Part shown: positions 1 through 11,998 of the stretch, piece after piece
Layout: each line of letters begins with the position of its first letter
How positions within the stretch are numbered: the stretch's first letter is position 1
DNA from: Benincasa hispida
Taxonomy: Eukaryota; Streptophyta; Magnoliopsida; Cucurbitales; Cucurbitaceae
Reading direction: 5' to 3'
NCBI RefSeq assembly: GCF_009727055.1
Contig: NC_052354.1
Span: forward strand, 51,915,037 to 51,979,036
Length of the DNA: 64,000 bases
The notes under the pieces: generated by a model
Seen by the model: only the letters and a program-made list of their open reading frames with translations
Database searches by the model: none
What the model was told of the DNA's origin: nothing
Position numbers and translations under genes: made by a program

Positions 1-179
1 AATCTTAATCTATATACTATAGACCCTTCAAGTATAACCTTGGATTTTTTTTTAATGGACAACTAATTATTGCATATATAAAATAATAAATTATTATATC
101 AAATAACTAATTAACTACGAGACTTTAGAGCATAAATACCAATAAAGAAATATTGTTCATGGAAGGAATTTATTTTTGA

Positions 180-735
180 AAGGTATGCATTGGAGGGTGG
201 TTAACGGTAGATATATCACCATTGATGAAGATCTATGATTTCCTCAGGAGGGCCTGGGAGGATCGATATGGGTTGATGAGCTTTTTTAGGGGGGAGGCGG
301 GTTTCTAGTCTCATTGATGAGTCTGGGAGTTGGAAAGAGGAAATTATTAGAAGTAGTTTTATCCCTTCTGATGCAAAGACAATTCTTAACATTCCTTTGG
401 GGGACTCAACTTCTAATAACGAAATCATTTCTCTGTCAAAAGTGCTTATCACCTTGCCACTAGAATAGATGATCCCAATATGGCGTCTTCGTCGAATCCC
501 AATCTTGCAAATGGCCTTTGGAGACCTCTTTGGAACGCAAAAGTTCTTCCTAAAGCTAAATTCCTAAAGCTAAATTTTTTGCTTTGCTGATTGTAAAAGA
601 TATTATTCTTCTAAAAGAAAACCTCTGGAAAAAAGGATTATTGATGACCCTTCTTGTATGTTTTGCAGGTCTTCGGAGGAAACAATGGTGCACATAATTC
701 GGGAGTGCAAGTTTGCTGAAAATGTTTGACTATCT
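180..735 (+). pseudogene. Decayed LINE ORF2 C-terminal fragment (zf-RVT region)
   Basis: Conceptual translation in shifting frames gives pieces of the zinc-binding domain that ends plant L1-type LINE reverse transcriptases. Around 435-565 it reads SVKSAYHLATR followed by LWRPLWNAKVLPKAK. Around 638-720 it reads a CMFCRSSEETMVHIIREC block with the C-x2-C...H...C spacing of the family. Several stops and frameshifts separate the pieces, and no RT domain remains upstream inside the window. This is therefore a dead 3' fragment of a LINE. It is separate from the large LINE further right, because both cover the same part of ORF2. Confidence 0.72.
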
Positions 736-1664
736 TTCTTCCCATCCTTACAAATGATATCTTTTCTTTGCATGGAGCACCAAAGCTTATTGAAACTGGT
801 GTTAGCTTTATGAACTTTAATCTTACTATATGTTTTGATGATAAAAACTCTTCTTTACTGATGATTTTAGTGATTAAAGTGTTCATAGCATAAAGCTCAG
901 AGAGTCAATTCCAATGCATTTGAATAGCTCAAATTGGATATCAAATGAAGAAGTTGTGGTCAAAAGAGGATTAGAAAAAAAATTTCTATGTGATGATGAC
1001 ATGGTACATATGGACAAATCACGTGACAATACGAGTTCAAGAGATAGTATACCCATGGTGAATAAATCAATCGGACGTCTCAAATCATGATATGTGGCGT
1101 TATTATGAATATTCCTTTTTAAACAAATTAAAAAGAAATTAAAAGAATTGATTTTTAATTTTAAAAATAATTAAAATAAAATAAAATAAAAAGAAGAAAA
1201 CCTTCCAACGGCTACTTTCTTGTTTTTTTTTTAAAAAAAATAATATGGTTTATTATTGTTATTATTACATTTAAAATATACTTTCCTTCTTTTACTACTT
1301 TATCTCCACCCTTTATTTCTTTAAACCCTCATCCAATGGCCATTTTAAATCCTACTTTTAATATTCTTTTTGGGCAAAAAAATCTCTTTGAATCTCACCA
1401 ATCATCTTCTTCAAAAATAAATTATTATTTAATTGCAAAATCTCTCATCTCCCAATTTTATTGAGGGTGTTCCTTTTCGTGGATTTTCAATTTCACAATT
1501 TCAATTGGAAATTTGTAGCAAGGTGCGGGTGCGTCTTGAGTTTAAGCATAGTGGTTTAATTTCGAACCTGAAATGAGCACACAATCAAAATCTTCCATCT
1601 ACCATGGTTGAATAATAGATTAAAAACATTTTTGGTCCTTAAGCTTTTCTGAAAACAATTTCAT

Positions 1665-2054
1665 CATAAACTTTGGTTTGTAACGATTTAGTCTTTGTAC
1701 TTTCAAATTTGTAACAATTTAGTCTCTTAAGTTCAGTTGTAGCAACTTAGTCCTTGTACTTTCAAATTTGTAACAATTTAATCCCTAATGTAAAAAAATA
1801 TCAAAATTCAATGTCAATTTTTTTTGTTATCATTTTATGATGTAGACTTATTATTTTATAAAAATATTGAGTTTTTAATTAGTTTATCAATTTCTCAAGA
1901 AATCTCATGGAATATTAATATGAATATCTACGGTAGGAAATAAATTGTTACAAATTTTAATTACAATGACTAAATTGTTACATAATAAGTTCAAGAACTA
2001 AATTGTTACAAAATTAAAAGTATAAAGACTAAATCGTTGCAAACCAAAGTTCAG
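1665..2054. repeat. Inverted repeat / foldback element
   Basis: The arm 1665-1734 is matched in reverse complement by 1989-2054. Shared blocks include AACTTTGGTTTGTAACGATT against AATCGTTGCAAACCAAAGTT. A second weaker inner pair (about 1745-1800 against 1940-1982) reuses the word TTGTAACAATTTAGTC. The spacer is about 250 bp and has no ORF. The structure fits a MITE-like foldback repeat. I could not identify a clear target-site duplication, so the superfamily is unassigned. Confidence 0.65.
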
Positions 2055-2274
2055 AGACTAAATTTTTATTTCTATCAAATATTATTAACTAAAAGTAATT
2101 TTTAGGGTAACTATCATTGATAGCACTTTTATGGATAATAACAAAGTATATAACAATATTTTTTAAAAATTGCAAATATAACAAAGTCTATAAGCGATAA
2201 ACTTATCGCTAATAAACTCTAACCAGTGATACGGTCTATCATTTATAGATTCCTACCAGCAATATGGTCTATCA

Positions 2275-2720
2275 TTGGAAGTAGGGGTGTATAACGGTCG
2301 ATCAGGGTCGATTTTTCGTCCAAATTGCCAACAAATCGATTATGGTCAGTTTAGTAGATGTTCAAAATCGATTATGGTCAGTTTAGTAGATGTTCAAACT
2401 GATCTCAACCACCAAGGAGTGCAAACCGACAGTCGATCGATCAATTGGCTTTGGTTGATTTTATTCTTTGAATTTTTTTAAAAAAAAATTTGTTGGTTTG
2501 GATTTTTTCCAAACCAACACTGACTGAGCTCTCCTCTTCTCTTCAACGGACTGCCTTTGGTTCAGTCGATTTTGGTTGGTCGGCTCAATTTTTCAATCTA
2601 TCTTGTTTACCTCTAACTGATAGACTATCTAAATTTTATCATATTTGTAATTTTTTTTTACATTTTGCTATATCTTCTACTACTTTGAGCCTGATTGCTA
2701 TATTTTCAACCATCCCTAAT
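2275..2720 (+). repeat. Degenerate dispersed repeat beginning GGGGTGTATAACGG, with a 32-bp tandem duplication
   Basis: The block starts GGGGTGTATAACGGTCGATC. Its opening matches the inverted end GTAGGGGTGTATAA seen at 20,890-20,904 and resembles the start at 11,999. A 32-bp unit is present twice head to tail at 2334-2365 and 2366-2397, with no mismatch that I can see. An open frame runs through part of it but has no recognisable domain. Confidence 0.55.
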
Positions 2721-3763
2721 TTTTAACCTAATAACAAGTTTGTAAAAAAAAAAAAAAAAAAAAATCATAATCGTAAATATTCGTTGATTGAAATAAATGA
2801 AACCGAAATTTTTTTTCTTTTGAATACAAACTAACTTTATTTTGCGGAGTACTAAAAGAAAACTAAATTTGTTTTTTTAAAATAAAATAAAATAAATAAA
2901 AACCAACCTTAACTTCGCGTAATTTTATTTCCGTTTCACCGTTGTAATTACTCCGTTCATCTGACATTTCACCGTTATGTGAAGATGGAATTGGACTCCA
3001 TGAGTCCAGATCTCGAACCAGTCCATCCCATCGGTGGTTCTTTATTGTTCTTTTTTTCTTTTTTCTTTTTTCTTTTTGTCATTCTTTTCTTTTTTATGCT
3101 AAATTTCACTTTAGTACCTGTGATGTTACAAGTTGCAGTTTAGTCCTCATAACTTATATTCTCTTTCAATTTAGTCTTTGTAATTCCAAAGTTTTAGTTC
3201 AACTTTCTATAGTTTTGCAATTTAGTTCCAATATAGACTATAATTGGATTAAATATCACAAATTGTTTTCTAAATTATGACGTAATTACCTACTTGAAAA
3301 ATCCACCTATTTTCTTCCATTAATATTATTTTTATTATTTTACTTGAACTCTAAGTACAACCACGGAATACAATTACCCGACTATTATGCTGTTTTTGAA
3401 AAAGAAAAAAAAAATTATTAGATAATGTTCACATTTTTGTTTATAGTGGATAGTATATAACCAAAATAATATATATCGCTTCAAAATATATAACTATATG
3501 CAGAGCAAATTAATTTTTTTTTGAAATCATAAGAACTAAATTATATAAACATATTCCAGTCCAACCCAAATTATATGTACATACTTTAAATTGTATGCAC
3601 TAGAGTGATTGTTTTTATTTTTTAATTACTAGTTTAGTCTATGAAATTTAATAATTGACTATTTTGATTGAACTATCAAATGTAATTAATAAATTTAAAA
3701 AATTTTAATTTTATGTCTAAAGTATAATATGTCATTCAACTTTAAGAATGTCTAATTACTTAA

Positions 3764-4046
3764 GGTTCCGTTTGGTAATCATTTGGTTTTTAGATTTTAT
3801 TTTTGAAAATTAAGCCTATTTCATATATATTCCTTACAATGATTATGGTTGAATTATCAGCCAAATTTAAAAAACAAAAACAAATTTTTAAAAGCTATTT
3901 TTTTTTAAGTTCTCATAATTTGGCTTGATTTTTTAAATCATTGATGAAAGGTAGATAACAAAGACAAAAATTTGGAAGCGAGAGTAGTGTTTATATGCTT
4001 AATTTTTTTTTTAACAAAAAAAACAAAATGATTACTAAACGTGGCC
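3764..4046. mobile_element. Tourist-like MITE 1 (PIF/Harbinger type)
   Basis: The element begins GGTTCCGTTTGGTAATCATT. Its reverse complement begins GGCCACGTTTAGTAATCATT, giving imperfect terminal inverted repeats of about 23 bp. It is flanked on both sides by TAA (3761-3763 and 4047-4049), the 3-bp target duplication typical of PIF/Harbinger elements. At 283 bp and with no ORF it fits a non-autonomous MITE. Confidence 0.72.
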
Positions 4047-4150
4047 TAAAACTTTCCATTTTATTTTTTATATGGCTCTTGAGATATTACAAAAATTGAT
4101 TTTATTGATCTATTAGTCATAACCTAATTTAATGTCTAATGAAAATTTAA

Positions 4151-4417
4151 GGTCCATTTGATATTTTTTTTTTGTATTTTTTTAAGTTTATACTTGTTTT
4201 CTCTCCGTTCCTTATCGTGATTAAATTTTTAGTTGAAATCTAAAAAGAAAAACAAATTTTCAATTTTTTTTTTAAAAAAATCTAAACTCGATTTGTTTTT
4301 GAAAATATTGATATAAAGTAAACAACACAATATAAACGTTTAGATGTGAAAGTAGAGTTTAAAGCTTAATTTTTTAAGAACAAAAAATTAAAATCAAAAT
4401 AGTTATTAAACATGGTC
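4151..4417. mobile_element. Tourist-like MITE 2 (diverged relative)
   Basis: It begins GGTCCATTTGATATTT. Its reverse complement begins GACCATGTTTAATAACT. It is flanked by TAA at 4148-4150 and 4418-4420. The 267-bp length and interior words (GATTAAATTTTTAGTTGAAA, AAACAAATTTT) resemble MITE 1 only 104 bp away, but the ends have diverged more, so it is probably an older copy of a related family. Confidence 0.6.
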
Positions 4418-4420
4418 TAA

Positions 4421-5443
4421 ATTTTCAGTTCTTGTATCTAGTAAATTCATAAATTTCAAATATAGAAATGTTAAAAATCTATTAGAAACGAAACTAAAAA
4501 TTTAAGGATCTGATAAATATTTTTTAAAATTTGAGTATTTATTAATAGAAAATTGGACCTACATTTAAATGACTAAAATTATAATTTACTTATTTATTTC
4601 TATTTTTTATTGTCCTTCTACTTCCACGTTGCATTGATTATTTAGTATTCATGTCAATGTCTGTTTGTGGGACGGTGACCATCTTGTTACCTGTCCCTCT
4701 TTTGTTCCTTCCGCCCTTCGTTCTACCAATTTAATACCAAAATAATATATATAATATCATACGCATGGTTGATTTTTTTTTTTTTTTTTAATATTATCAA
4801 AATCAACTTAGATTAAATAACATCCAATTTTGAGGCCAGATGTTCAATTTTTCCATCTATATATCAACTAAAAAAAATTAATTTGGTTGCTAAAGTTTCT
4901 TGACCCCTTCCAATTTAAGAGATTGTAATATTCCAAAAAGTAATAATAAAGAATGTCGTAAACAAATAAAAAGGAAAAATATATATATTTTTTACATAGG
5001 AGAACTTTCAAAAATAAAAAATATGAAAAATTATTTATATAAAATAACATAATTTTATTTTTCTTTGATAGAGGCTAATAGAAGTTGATAGAAATCTATC
5101 ATTGATTGATGTTGATAAAAGTCTATCGATATTTTTTTACTATTTTTATTAATAGTTTGACAATTTTTTTTTTATCTACGAAAATTTTCCTTTTACATAC
5201 GTATTCTAAGCCATTATAAACTAGTCTCAAAAAGAGGGGAAAATCTATGTCAAATACTATGAATTATGCTTAAGTTAGCATGTTATTATTTATTTTTAAG
5301 AAATGTTGTTATTATCTTTGAACCTTAGTCACTTCATTTGTACTATCTCTCTAAAAACAAAATTATAATATTTTTAATTGAATAAGAAATATACCATTGA
5401 CAAAAGAATAAGAAGTTTAAGTATGCTTCCATGTATTAAAACT

Positions 5444-5482
<39 letters not shown>

Positions 5483-8030
5483 TCCATACTTGAGGAGATG
5501 AAATGAAACTATAATACTAAAAAAACTCAAATAAATAAATAATATGTTGAACGCGCGCAAAAAAAAAAAAAAAGTCTTAACTAGACCATCTTAAAAAAAG
5601 ATAAATAGTAATGGTAAAAATATTTTCTTAATCTCTAAGTTAATTTTAAACTCTATTTGGAGAAGTAATGTGTCAATTACCATTGATTTTGGCTATAGTC
5701 GCTGTTGATTTTAGTTTATATACTTGCTTCTAATTTTTAAACTTTGCATATATTTTTTCGGACATTTGTATTATTTCGTTTTATGTATTTAAATAAAAGA
5801 GAATATATATGATATTGACATATATTTTGTAAAATTCTTTAGGGGTATAATGTAATGTTGGGTTTTTTTTTTTTTTTTTTTTTTTTGTATTTAGACCATA
5901 TGGAATAGGAGTAAGATCTAAGTTGCTATAAGACTTCTCTTCAAAGAAGGAACAAGAAAAGGTTGCTATAAGACTACTTAGTTTTCTCCAAGGCTAAGTT
6001 GCTCACATGTTAAGAGAAATGCCAAAAAAGTATAGGTGGATCCATTGTAACATAGATCCAAAAATTATGCAAGTCAAACCCACTATTCAATACAAAATTT
6101 AATGTATTCTTATTAATTCTATAAGTTCTTTTATTATTACAATTAATGTGTTTAGTTTCATATTTTAAAAAAATAATAATTTTATTCACTTGTGATTTTC
6201 TACATGATACATTTTGGTTGTTAATTAAATTTTTTCAACAAAAACAAAAAAATAATTGTTTTTTATTTATTTAAAAAAATCATAATCAAATGTGCTCTTT
6301 ATTACTTAAAAGTACTGGATTACTAAAAAACGAGAAAAACCTCGTAACTTCTCTTGAAAAATTATGATTAGACTTGGACATTAGTTTATTTGAACTAAAA
6401 AAACTGTGTTTTGTTTCTTTACCGTCAAAATAGAGTTTTTTCTTTTTCTTTTTCTTTTTAACATTCAAAATGCAGTTTTCTTTATTAAAGAGATGGTTTT
6501 ATTTAACTATTGATTAAATTTAGATAGTTTATAAGTGGGTAACCATGATAATGTGCTCAATTTGAAATGTTAACATTTTGTTTGAAAAAATAATTTGGAA
6601 AGTTCTTTGTTTGAAGTTTTCTAAATGTCTATATATTTATATTTGTCATGGAATTTAAGTGGGGTTGGATCACATTCAAAATCAACATTTTTTTTTAACA
6701 TTTTAAAGCATTTTCCCCTTCTTTGTTGTTAAGAATTTAATTTAAAAATTAGTTGAAAGATAAAGGCTCGACCATTTTTTTCTTTTTTCATTTTACTCTC
6801 TAACTCTTTTAACAAGTAAAATTATAACTTTTCAAAGCATAATAATATAATTCACTTTATATTTTAATAGGAAAAAAGGTTTCGAATGTATTTAGATTTG
6901 TATTTAGATTACATTTTCAAGTGTTTAATTTAGAAAATAAACTATTTTTTGAAAAAATTGAAGTATTTAGTAATCACTCAAAGTAACTTTTCAAATGTAT
7001 TTTAATTCATTTAAAAAAAAATGTTTAAATAAAAATGATTTTTTTTAAACATTTTTTTCTCAAGTCAATCCAAAGGAGCTATTCATGATTACAAATTTAT
7101 TAACTAATAAATAATTTACCACTATAAAAAAAATGTTATAACGAGTTACTAAAACCATAATTCTCAATTAATGCTAAATCTCCAAATTTTAAAGGTCTAA
7201 AATTCAACTGGTCTAAGCTAGTTTGTGTAATACTTATTTGTCTATCATGTCTAGTGGGGTGAAATGTTAAAAATATAAACATAAATTCCAAATTGAAATT
7301 TGTTGTATTTTTATTAATTTAAACACTTTAATTTTCTAAATCTATATCTCATGCATTAATTTTTATTTAAAAAATAGAAAAATGAAAAAAAAAACCCACC
7401 CTTACCAAAGAAAAAATGGCTTTTGTTTGGTTACTATCAACACATTTAAAGCTATGCAAGAATAGATCGCCCTATCTAAGGAACTTTTCAACATTTTATT
7501 TGATGACATCATGCTTTGTCATAAAAAAAATTAAACGTGTTTATTGTTGTTTTTCTTTTAATGATCCATAGATGAAAATGTCAATATGCACATAACTCAA
7601 TTGGTAAATTAAAGTTTATACTATCAACCTCAAAATTAAATGTTAAATTCCCTCCACTCAACATAATGTAAATATTATATCTACGTTGATATCAAATCTA
7701 ATGTTTAACTGTTGATACAACATTTTAAAAAAGAAGCTACATAAATTAACAAATTAAAGTATATGTCATCGATCAATATGTTAGATGTTCAAATCTCATA
7801 CTTACTTGAACCTCTTCCTTCTAAGTCAAAAATATAAGTATTAATAAGCCGAGTTAGGTTCATCCACGTATTTTGAAAAGAAAATAATTTTTATAAAATA
7901 AATAAAGGGTTAATTTTATTTTGAGCAATTTTTAAGACACATTTTAGAAAACTAACTATTTATCAAAGAGATGAAACATTTGGGGTTATTTTTCAAAGAT
8001 CAGAATAAAATTAATAAATGTAAAAGGCAA
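4421..8030. other. AT-rich intergenic DNA; poly-A and poly-T tracts
   Basis: No gene is recognisable. There is a 34-base A run at 5445-5478 and a 24-base T run at 5863-5886. Scattered words of the MITE type occur, but I could not define further element borders. The short open frames here are low-complexity and AT-driven. Confidence 0.6.
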
Positions 8031-8090
8031 ACGTGAAACGAGTCCGACCCTTTGCAGGCTCCAGAAACGGAAATTTTTCTTATTGCTCAT

Positions 8091-8098
8091 TATATAGA
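8091..8098 (+). promoter_or_regulatory. Putative TATA box of the TM9 gene
   Basis: TATATAGA lies about 375 bp upstream of the start codon. It is followed 30-40 bp later by a CT-rich leader (about 8125-8220), a common layout for plant housekeeping promoters. The transcription start is inferred near 8125. Confidence 0.55.
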
Positions 8099-8233
8099 GA
8101 CGTTTCTCATTCCACAAAGTTGTCTCTTCCGCCACAACCATTTTTCTCCTGTTCCCAAATCTGCCTTCTTCCTCTGCTTCTGCCGCTGCCCATTTCCCTT
8201 CTCGTGGGAGATTGTATCGATCTCTGTTTAAAG

Positions 8234-8447
8234 GTTAGTTGGATCATTTCTTGCAGAGGACATTTTGAGCCATTTTGATTTAACTTTGTTTGTTTTGCTA
8301 TTTCAATGCCTGATTTCTGTTCATCCCATTTGAAGTTTCTTGTATGTTTATAGCATTTGCTCTAGAAATTTATATGAATTTGATTAAACGGTTGTGTATT
8401 CGTTTGTTTTGATTCGACATTGATTTTTCCTGATCTGGGGTTTTCAG
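8234..8447 (+). other. Probable 5'UTR intron of the TM9 gene
   Basis: The donor AAG/GTTAGT at 8231-8239 and the acceptor GGGGTTTTCAG/AT ending at 8447 bracket a T-rich stretch of 214 bp. The start codon lies 18 bp after the acceptor. The position just before the ATG and the T-rich composition are typical of leader introns in plants. This is inferred from splice-site sequence only. Confidence 0.6.
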
Positions 8448-8465
8448 ATCCGATACAAATCGAAT

Positions 8466-10454
8466 ATGGGTTTGTCGAGAATGAAGCTGTTCAGTCGATT
8501 TCGGATCTGGGTTTTAACTTGTTCTCTGATTTTTCAACTTGGCTATGGGTTTTACCTTCCTGGTAGCTATCCCCACAAATACATTGTTGGCGACTTGTTG
8601 TCAGTGAAGGTTAATTCTCTTACATCTATCGAGACCGAATTGCCATTTGGGTATTACAGTTTACCGTTTTGTAAGCCTTCAGAGGGTGTTAAGGACAATG
8701 CTGAGAATCTTGGTGAGCTTCTGATGGGAGATCGAATTGAGAATTCGCCTTATCAGTTTAAGATGTTCACAAATCAGACGGATATCTTTATGTGTTCTTC
8801 AGATCCATTGAATTCTGATCAGTTTAAGATCATGAAGGAGAGAATTGATGAAATGTATCAGGTCAATTTGATTCTTGATAATTTACCTGCGATCCGTTAT
8901 ACTCAGAAGGAAGGTTATGTCCTGAGGTGGACTGGTTATCCAGTTGGGGTTAAGGTTAAAGATGCTTACTATGTGTTTAACCATTTGAAATTCAAGGTCC
9001 TTGTTCATAAATATGAGGAGGCCAATATGGCACGTGTAATGGGGACCGGTGATGCTGCTGAGTTGATCCCGACGATTGGGAAAGAGGGATCTGATGTGCC
9101 TGGATATATGGTTGTTGGGTTTGAGGTTGTACCTTGTAGCATTGTGCACAATGTGGATCAGGTGAAGAACTTGAACATGTACCAAACGTATCCTAGCACG
9201 ATACAGTGTGATCCCACTACTGTGTCGATGCCTATCAAGGAAGGCCAGCCTATTGTTTTTACTTATGAAGTTATGTTCGAGGAGAGTGATATCAAATGGC
9301 CATCTAGGTGGGATGCTTATCTTAAGATGGAAGGATCCAAAGTTCACTGGTTCTCAATCATGAATTCTATGATGGTGATCACTTTTCTTGCTGGTATTGT
9401 TTTTGTTATCTTCTTGAGGACTGTCAGGCGGGATCTGACCCGGTATGAGGAGCTCGACAAGGAGGCCCAAGCACAGATGAATGAGGAGTTATCTGGCTGG
9501 AAGCTTGTTGTTGGAGATGTTTTTAGAGCTCCTTCAAATCCTGCACTCTTGTGTATTATGGTTGGTAATGGTGTTCAGATTCTTGGAATGGCAGTGGTGA
9601 CCATATTATTTGCTGCTCTAGGATTCATGTCGCCAGCCTCTCGTGGAACCCTTATTACTGGTATGCTATTTTTCTATATGATTCTTGGTGTTGCAGCTGG
9701 ATATTTCGCTGTTCGTTTATGGAGGACAATCGGTTGTGGTGACAACAAAGGTTGGATTTCTGTCTCATGGAAGGTCTCATGCTTCTTTCCTGGTATTGCT
9801 TTTCTGATCTTAACCACTCTGAACTTCCTTTTATGGGGTAGTCACAGCACTGGAGCCATTCCATTTTCCCTTTTTGTTATTTTGCTCTTGCTTTGGTTCT
9901 GCATCTCGGTTCCACTAACACTTGTCGGCGGTTATCTTGGTGCCAAAGCACCTCATATCGAGTATCCAGTTCGTACTAATCAAATTCCTCGCGAAATTCC
10001 TGCTCAAAAATACCCATCTTGGTTGTTAGTTCTTGGTGCTGGCACTCTTCCTTTTGGAACCCTATTCATTGAGCTGTTCTTCATCATGTCTAGTATCTGG
10101 ATGGGCCGTGTCTACTACGTTTTTGGGTTTCTCTTCATTGTTTTGATCCTTCTCGTGGTCGTTTGTGCTGAAGTATCTTTGGTTCTTACCTATATGCATC
10201 TCTGTGTGGAGGATTGGAAATGGTGGTGGAAGTCCTTCTTTGCATCCGGTTCTGTTGCCATATACATCTTTTTGTATTCCATCAACTATCTAATCTTTGA
10301 TCTCAAGAGCTTGAGCGGACCGGTCTCTTCCACCCTTTACCTTGGATACTCCCTTCTAATGGTGTTTGCAATCATGCTCGCAACTGGAACAATCGGGTTT
10401 CTGTCTTCATTCTGGTTTGTGCATTACTTATTCTCTTCAGTGAAGTTGGATTGA
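8466..10454 (+). CDS. Transmembrane 9 superfamily member (nonaspanin / EMP70)
   Basis: A 662-residue protein encoded without introns, as in many plant TM9SF genes. Residues 1-28 form a signal peptide ending near LGYGFYLPGSYPHKY, where the mature luminal domain starts. The luminal part (to about residue 297) holds the family signatures GDLLSVKVNSLTS, LPFGYYSLPFC and an NQT glycosylation site. Nine hydrophobic segments follow, roughly from residue 298 to 655, including the conserved GTLPFGTLFIELFFIMSS. The tail SVKLD carries a KxD-type signal that in plant endomembrane proteins binds COPI and holds the protein in the Golgi. The family works in the Golgi/endosome membrane and affects sorting of other membrane proteins. 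It looks closest to the Arabidopsis TMN11/TMN12 group, from memory only. The length is normal, with no frameshift. The ATG is the first one after the probable leader intron. Confidence 0.95.
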   Translation: MGLSRMKLFSRFRIWVLTCSLIFQLGYGFYLPGSYPHKYIVGDLLSVKVNSLTSIETELPFGYYSLPFCKPSEGVKDNAENLGELLMGDRIENSPYQFKMFTNQTDIFMCSSDPLNSDQFKIMKERIDEMYQVNLILDNLPAIRYTQKEGYVLRWTGYPVGVKVKDAYYVFNHLKFKVLVHKYEEANMARVMGTGDAAELIPTIGKEGSDVPGYMVVGFEVVPCSIVHNVDQVKNLNMYQTYPSTIQCDPTTVSMPIKEGQPIVFTYEVMFEESDIKWPSRWDAYLKMEGSKVHWFSIMNSMMVITFLAGIVFVIFLRTVRRDLTRYEELDKEAQAQMNEELSGWKLVVGDVFRAPSNPALLCIMVGNGVQILGMAVVTILFAALGFMSPASRGTLITGMLFFYMILGVAAGYFAVRLWRTIGCGDNKGWISVSWKVSCFFPGIAFLILTTLNFLLWGSHSTGAIPFSLFVILLLLWFCISVPLTLVGGYLGAKAPHIEYPVRTNQIPREIPAQKYPSWLLVLGAGTLPFGTLFIELFFIMSSIWMGRVYYVFGFLFIVLILLVVVCAEVSLVLTYMHLCVEDWKWWWKSFFASGSVAIYIFLYSINYLIFDLKSLSGPVSSTLYLGYSLLMVFAIMLATGTIGFLSSFWFVHYLFSSVKLD

Positions 10455-10800
10455 TGGAGTTTCTTAGAAACTGAAGATCTGTGGCAGTTTAGGGGAGGAG
10501 GGTGATCAAAGAATACAATTGTATGGATTGTTTTATTACTATGATATGATATATTAGTTTTCGTCGATTCATTTCAACGAGACGACAACAATAATACCAT
10601 CCAGTTTTGATGTATTTTCTTTGTGTTTTAAGGGAGATTGTTGCCTGGATTATGATACAACAGATTCTCATTTACATTTTGGCACATTAGGCTCTCATAC
10701 TTATAGATGTTTTAATTTTAATGGTAGTATGTAACACATTTATGTGGGTTTTAGTTTGTACTTTTAATTGCTGAGATCTATCTGTATGGTTGAATGCAAA
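10455..10800 (+). other. 3' untranslated region of the TM9 gene (end not defined)
   Basis: After the TGA the sequence is T-rich with AATAAT-like words (for example near 10,589) and no coding continuation. Plant poly(A) signals are loose, so the cleavage site cannot be fixed; somewhere in 10,650-10,800 is likely. Confidence 0.4.
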
Positions 10801-10859
10801 AAAAGGTACAATTTTATCTGCCCTTTTATATAATATTTCATTCATTCTGATTCCTTGGT

Positions 10860-11998
10860 CTGCTTACATCTTTTTTTTTCTTTTTCTTTTTTTTTTTTTT
10901 TGGTTGAGAATCTTTACCTTAAAATAGACACACATATATTTATATGCTTTGTGTTAATTATTCGTCACATTTAAAAACATCCCTAAACACACATTTCATA
11001 CTAAAAAATAAATTCAATATTTAATTTTTACACGTTTAACACATACTTCATAGGATTAAAATTGATTTGGAAAGAACATAATTATTTTTTGAGTGATTTA
11101 AGTGATCGAAGTGATTTTTTTTAATTTAAAAAAAATTGCTAGAATACAATCTTATATGTACGGATTCAATATCAATTGAAAATGGAGAACAAGGTTGTCA
11201 ATGTTTTGAACAGAGGGGAAAACTTAGGTTTAAATCTTATTTTGATTCCTCGACTATTGGTCATTTTGGTTACTTTTGAGATATTCGTTTTGACTATATA
11301 ATTTTATCTTTTGTCCGTATGTCATTGTAATGCTAAAATCTTCATTTTGGTTTGTACTCTTTAAAAATGAGTAGGTTGGTCATATTCAGAAGATTGTAAC
11401 AATAAATTTACACACATTTAATATGAAACTATGATAACATTTTAAGAAATTTATTGATTGTATCGTAGTGTTTTGTTGAAATGATGATTAAAGGAAACAG
11501 AGAATTGAAAACAATACTCCTAATTAAATAAATGAACCAAAATAAATGTTTCAAAAGTAGATAGCAAATGCTAGTTATGAAATGAGACCATCGAAAACTA
11601 ATTTCTTACCTTTAAAAGTGTGTGGGTTAAAATAAAATAGGACCCACAAGTACAATTACAAAAATAGTATTTAGCGAGGAAAAAGAACTCAGGGTTGAGA
11701 CATAATTTTAATTTGGTTCTCATTCTTTTCTAGTTTTATTGTAGACCAAATTACAAGAATGTCTCAAATCTATCATTTTTTTCCATGAATGGACTAATTA
11801 GTTACAATATTACATAAAAAATAAAGTCCAAAAGTCCATAATACTTCATTAATTTTTGACCATTTAAAAATCGAAAATACACAAATATGGAAAAATATGG
11901 AAAACATGTACATTAAATTGATTTTTTTTCCAAAATTATTTATTTTTCTCACTCCTCAATTACCACATTTTTTTCTCTCCATCACCCACCACTTATGG
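10860..11998. other. AT-rich intergenic DNA, nothing recognised
   Basis: There are homopolymer T tracts at 10,870-10,900 and otherwise simple AT-rich sequence. No gene, no clear inverted repeat and no element border were found. Confidence 0.55.

Larger units (their letters stand above)
736..3760. other. AT-rich intergenic DNA without a recognisable gene
   Basis: I see no coding gene here. The stretch is strongly AT-rich with homopolymer runs and contains the foldback repeat at 1665-2054 and the duplicated repeat at 2275-2720. The region near 3100-3250 again carries 'AATTTAGTC'-type repeat words like those in the foldback repeat, but only one arm is evident. Confidence 0.6.

Noticed and set aside
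6286..6468. Minus-strand frame starting with a poly-Lys run
   Set aside because: Produced by a CTTTTT-type simple repeat in AT-rich intergenic DNA.
8883..9864. Minus-strand open frames of 154 and 69 codons under the TM9 gene
   Set aside because: They are shadows of a long, well-conserved plus-strand CDS and show no domain.
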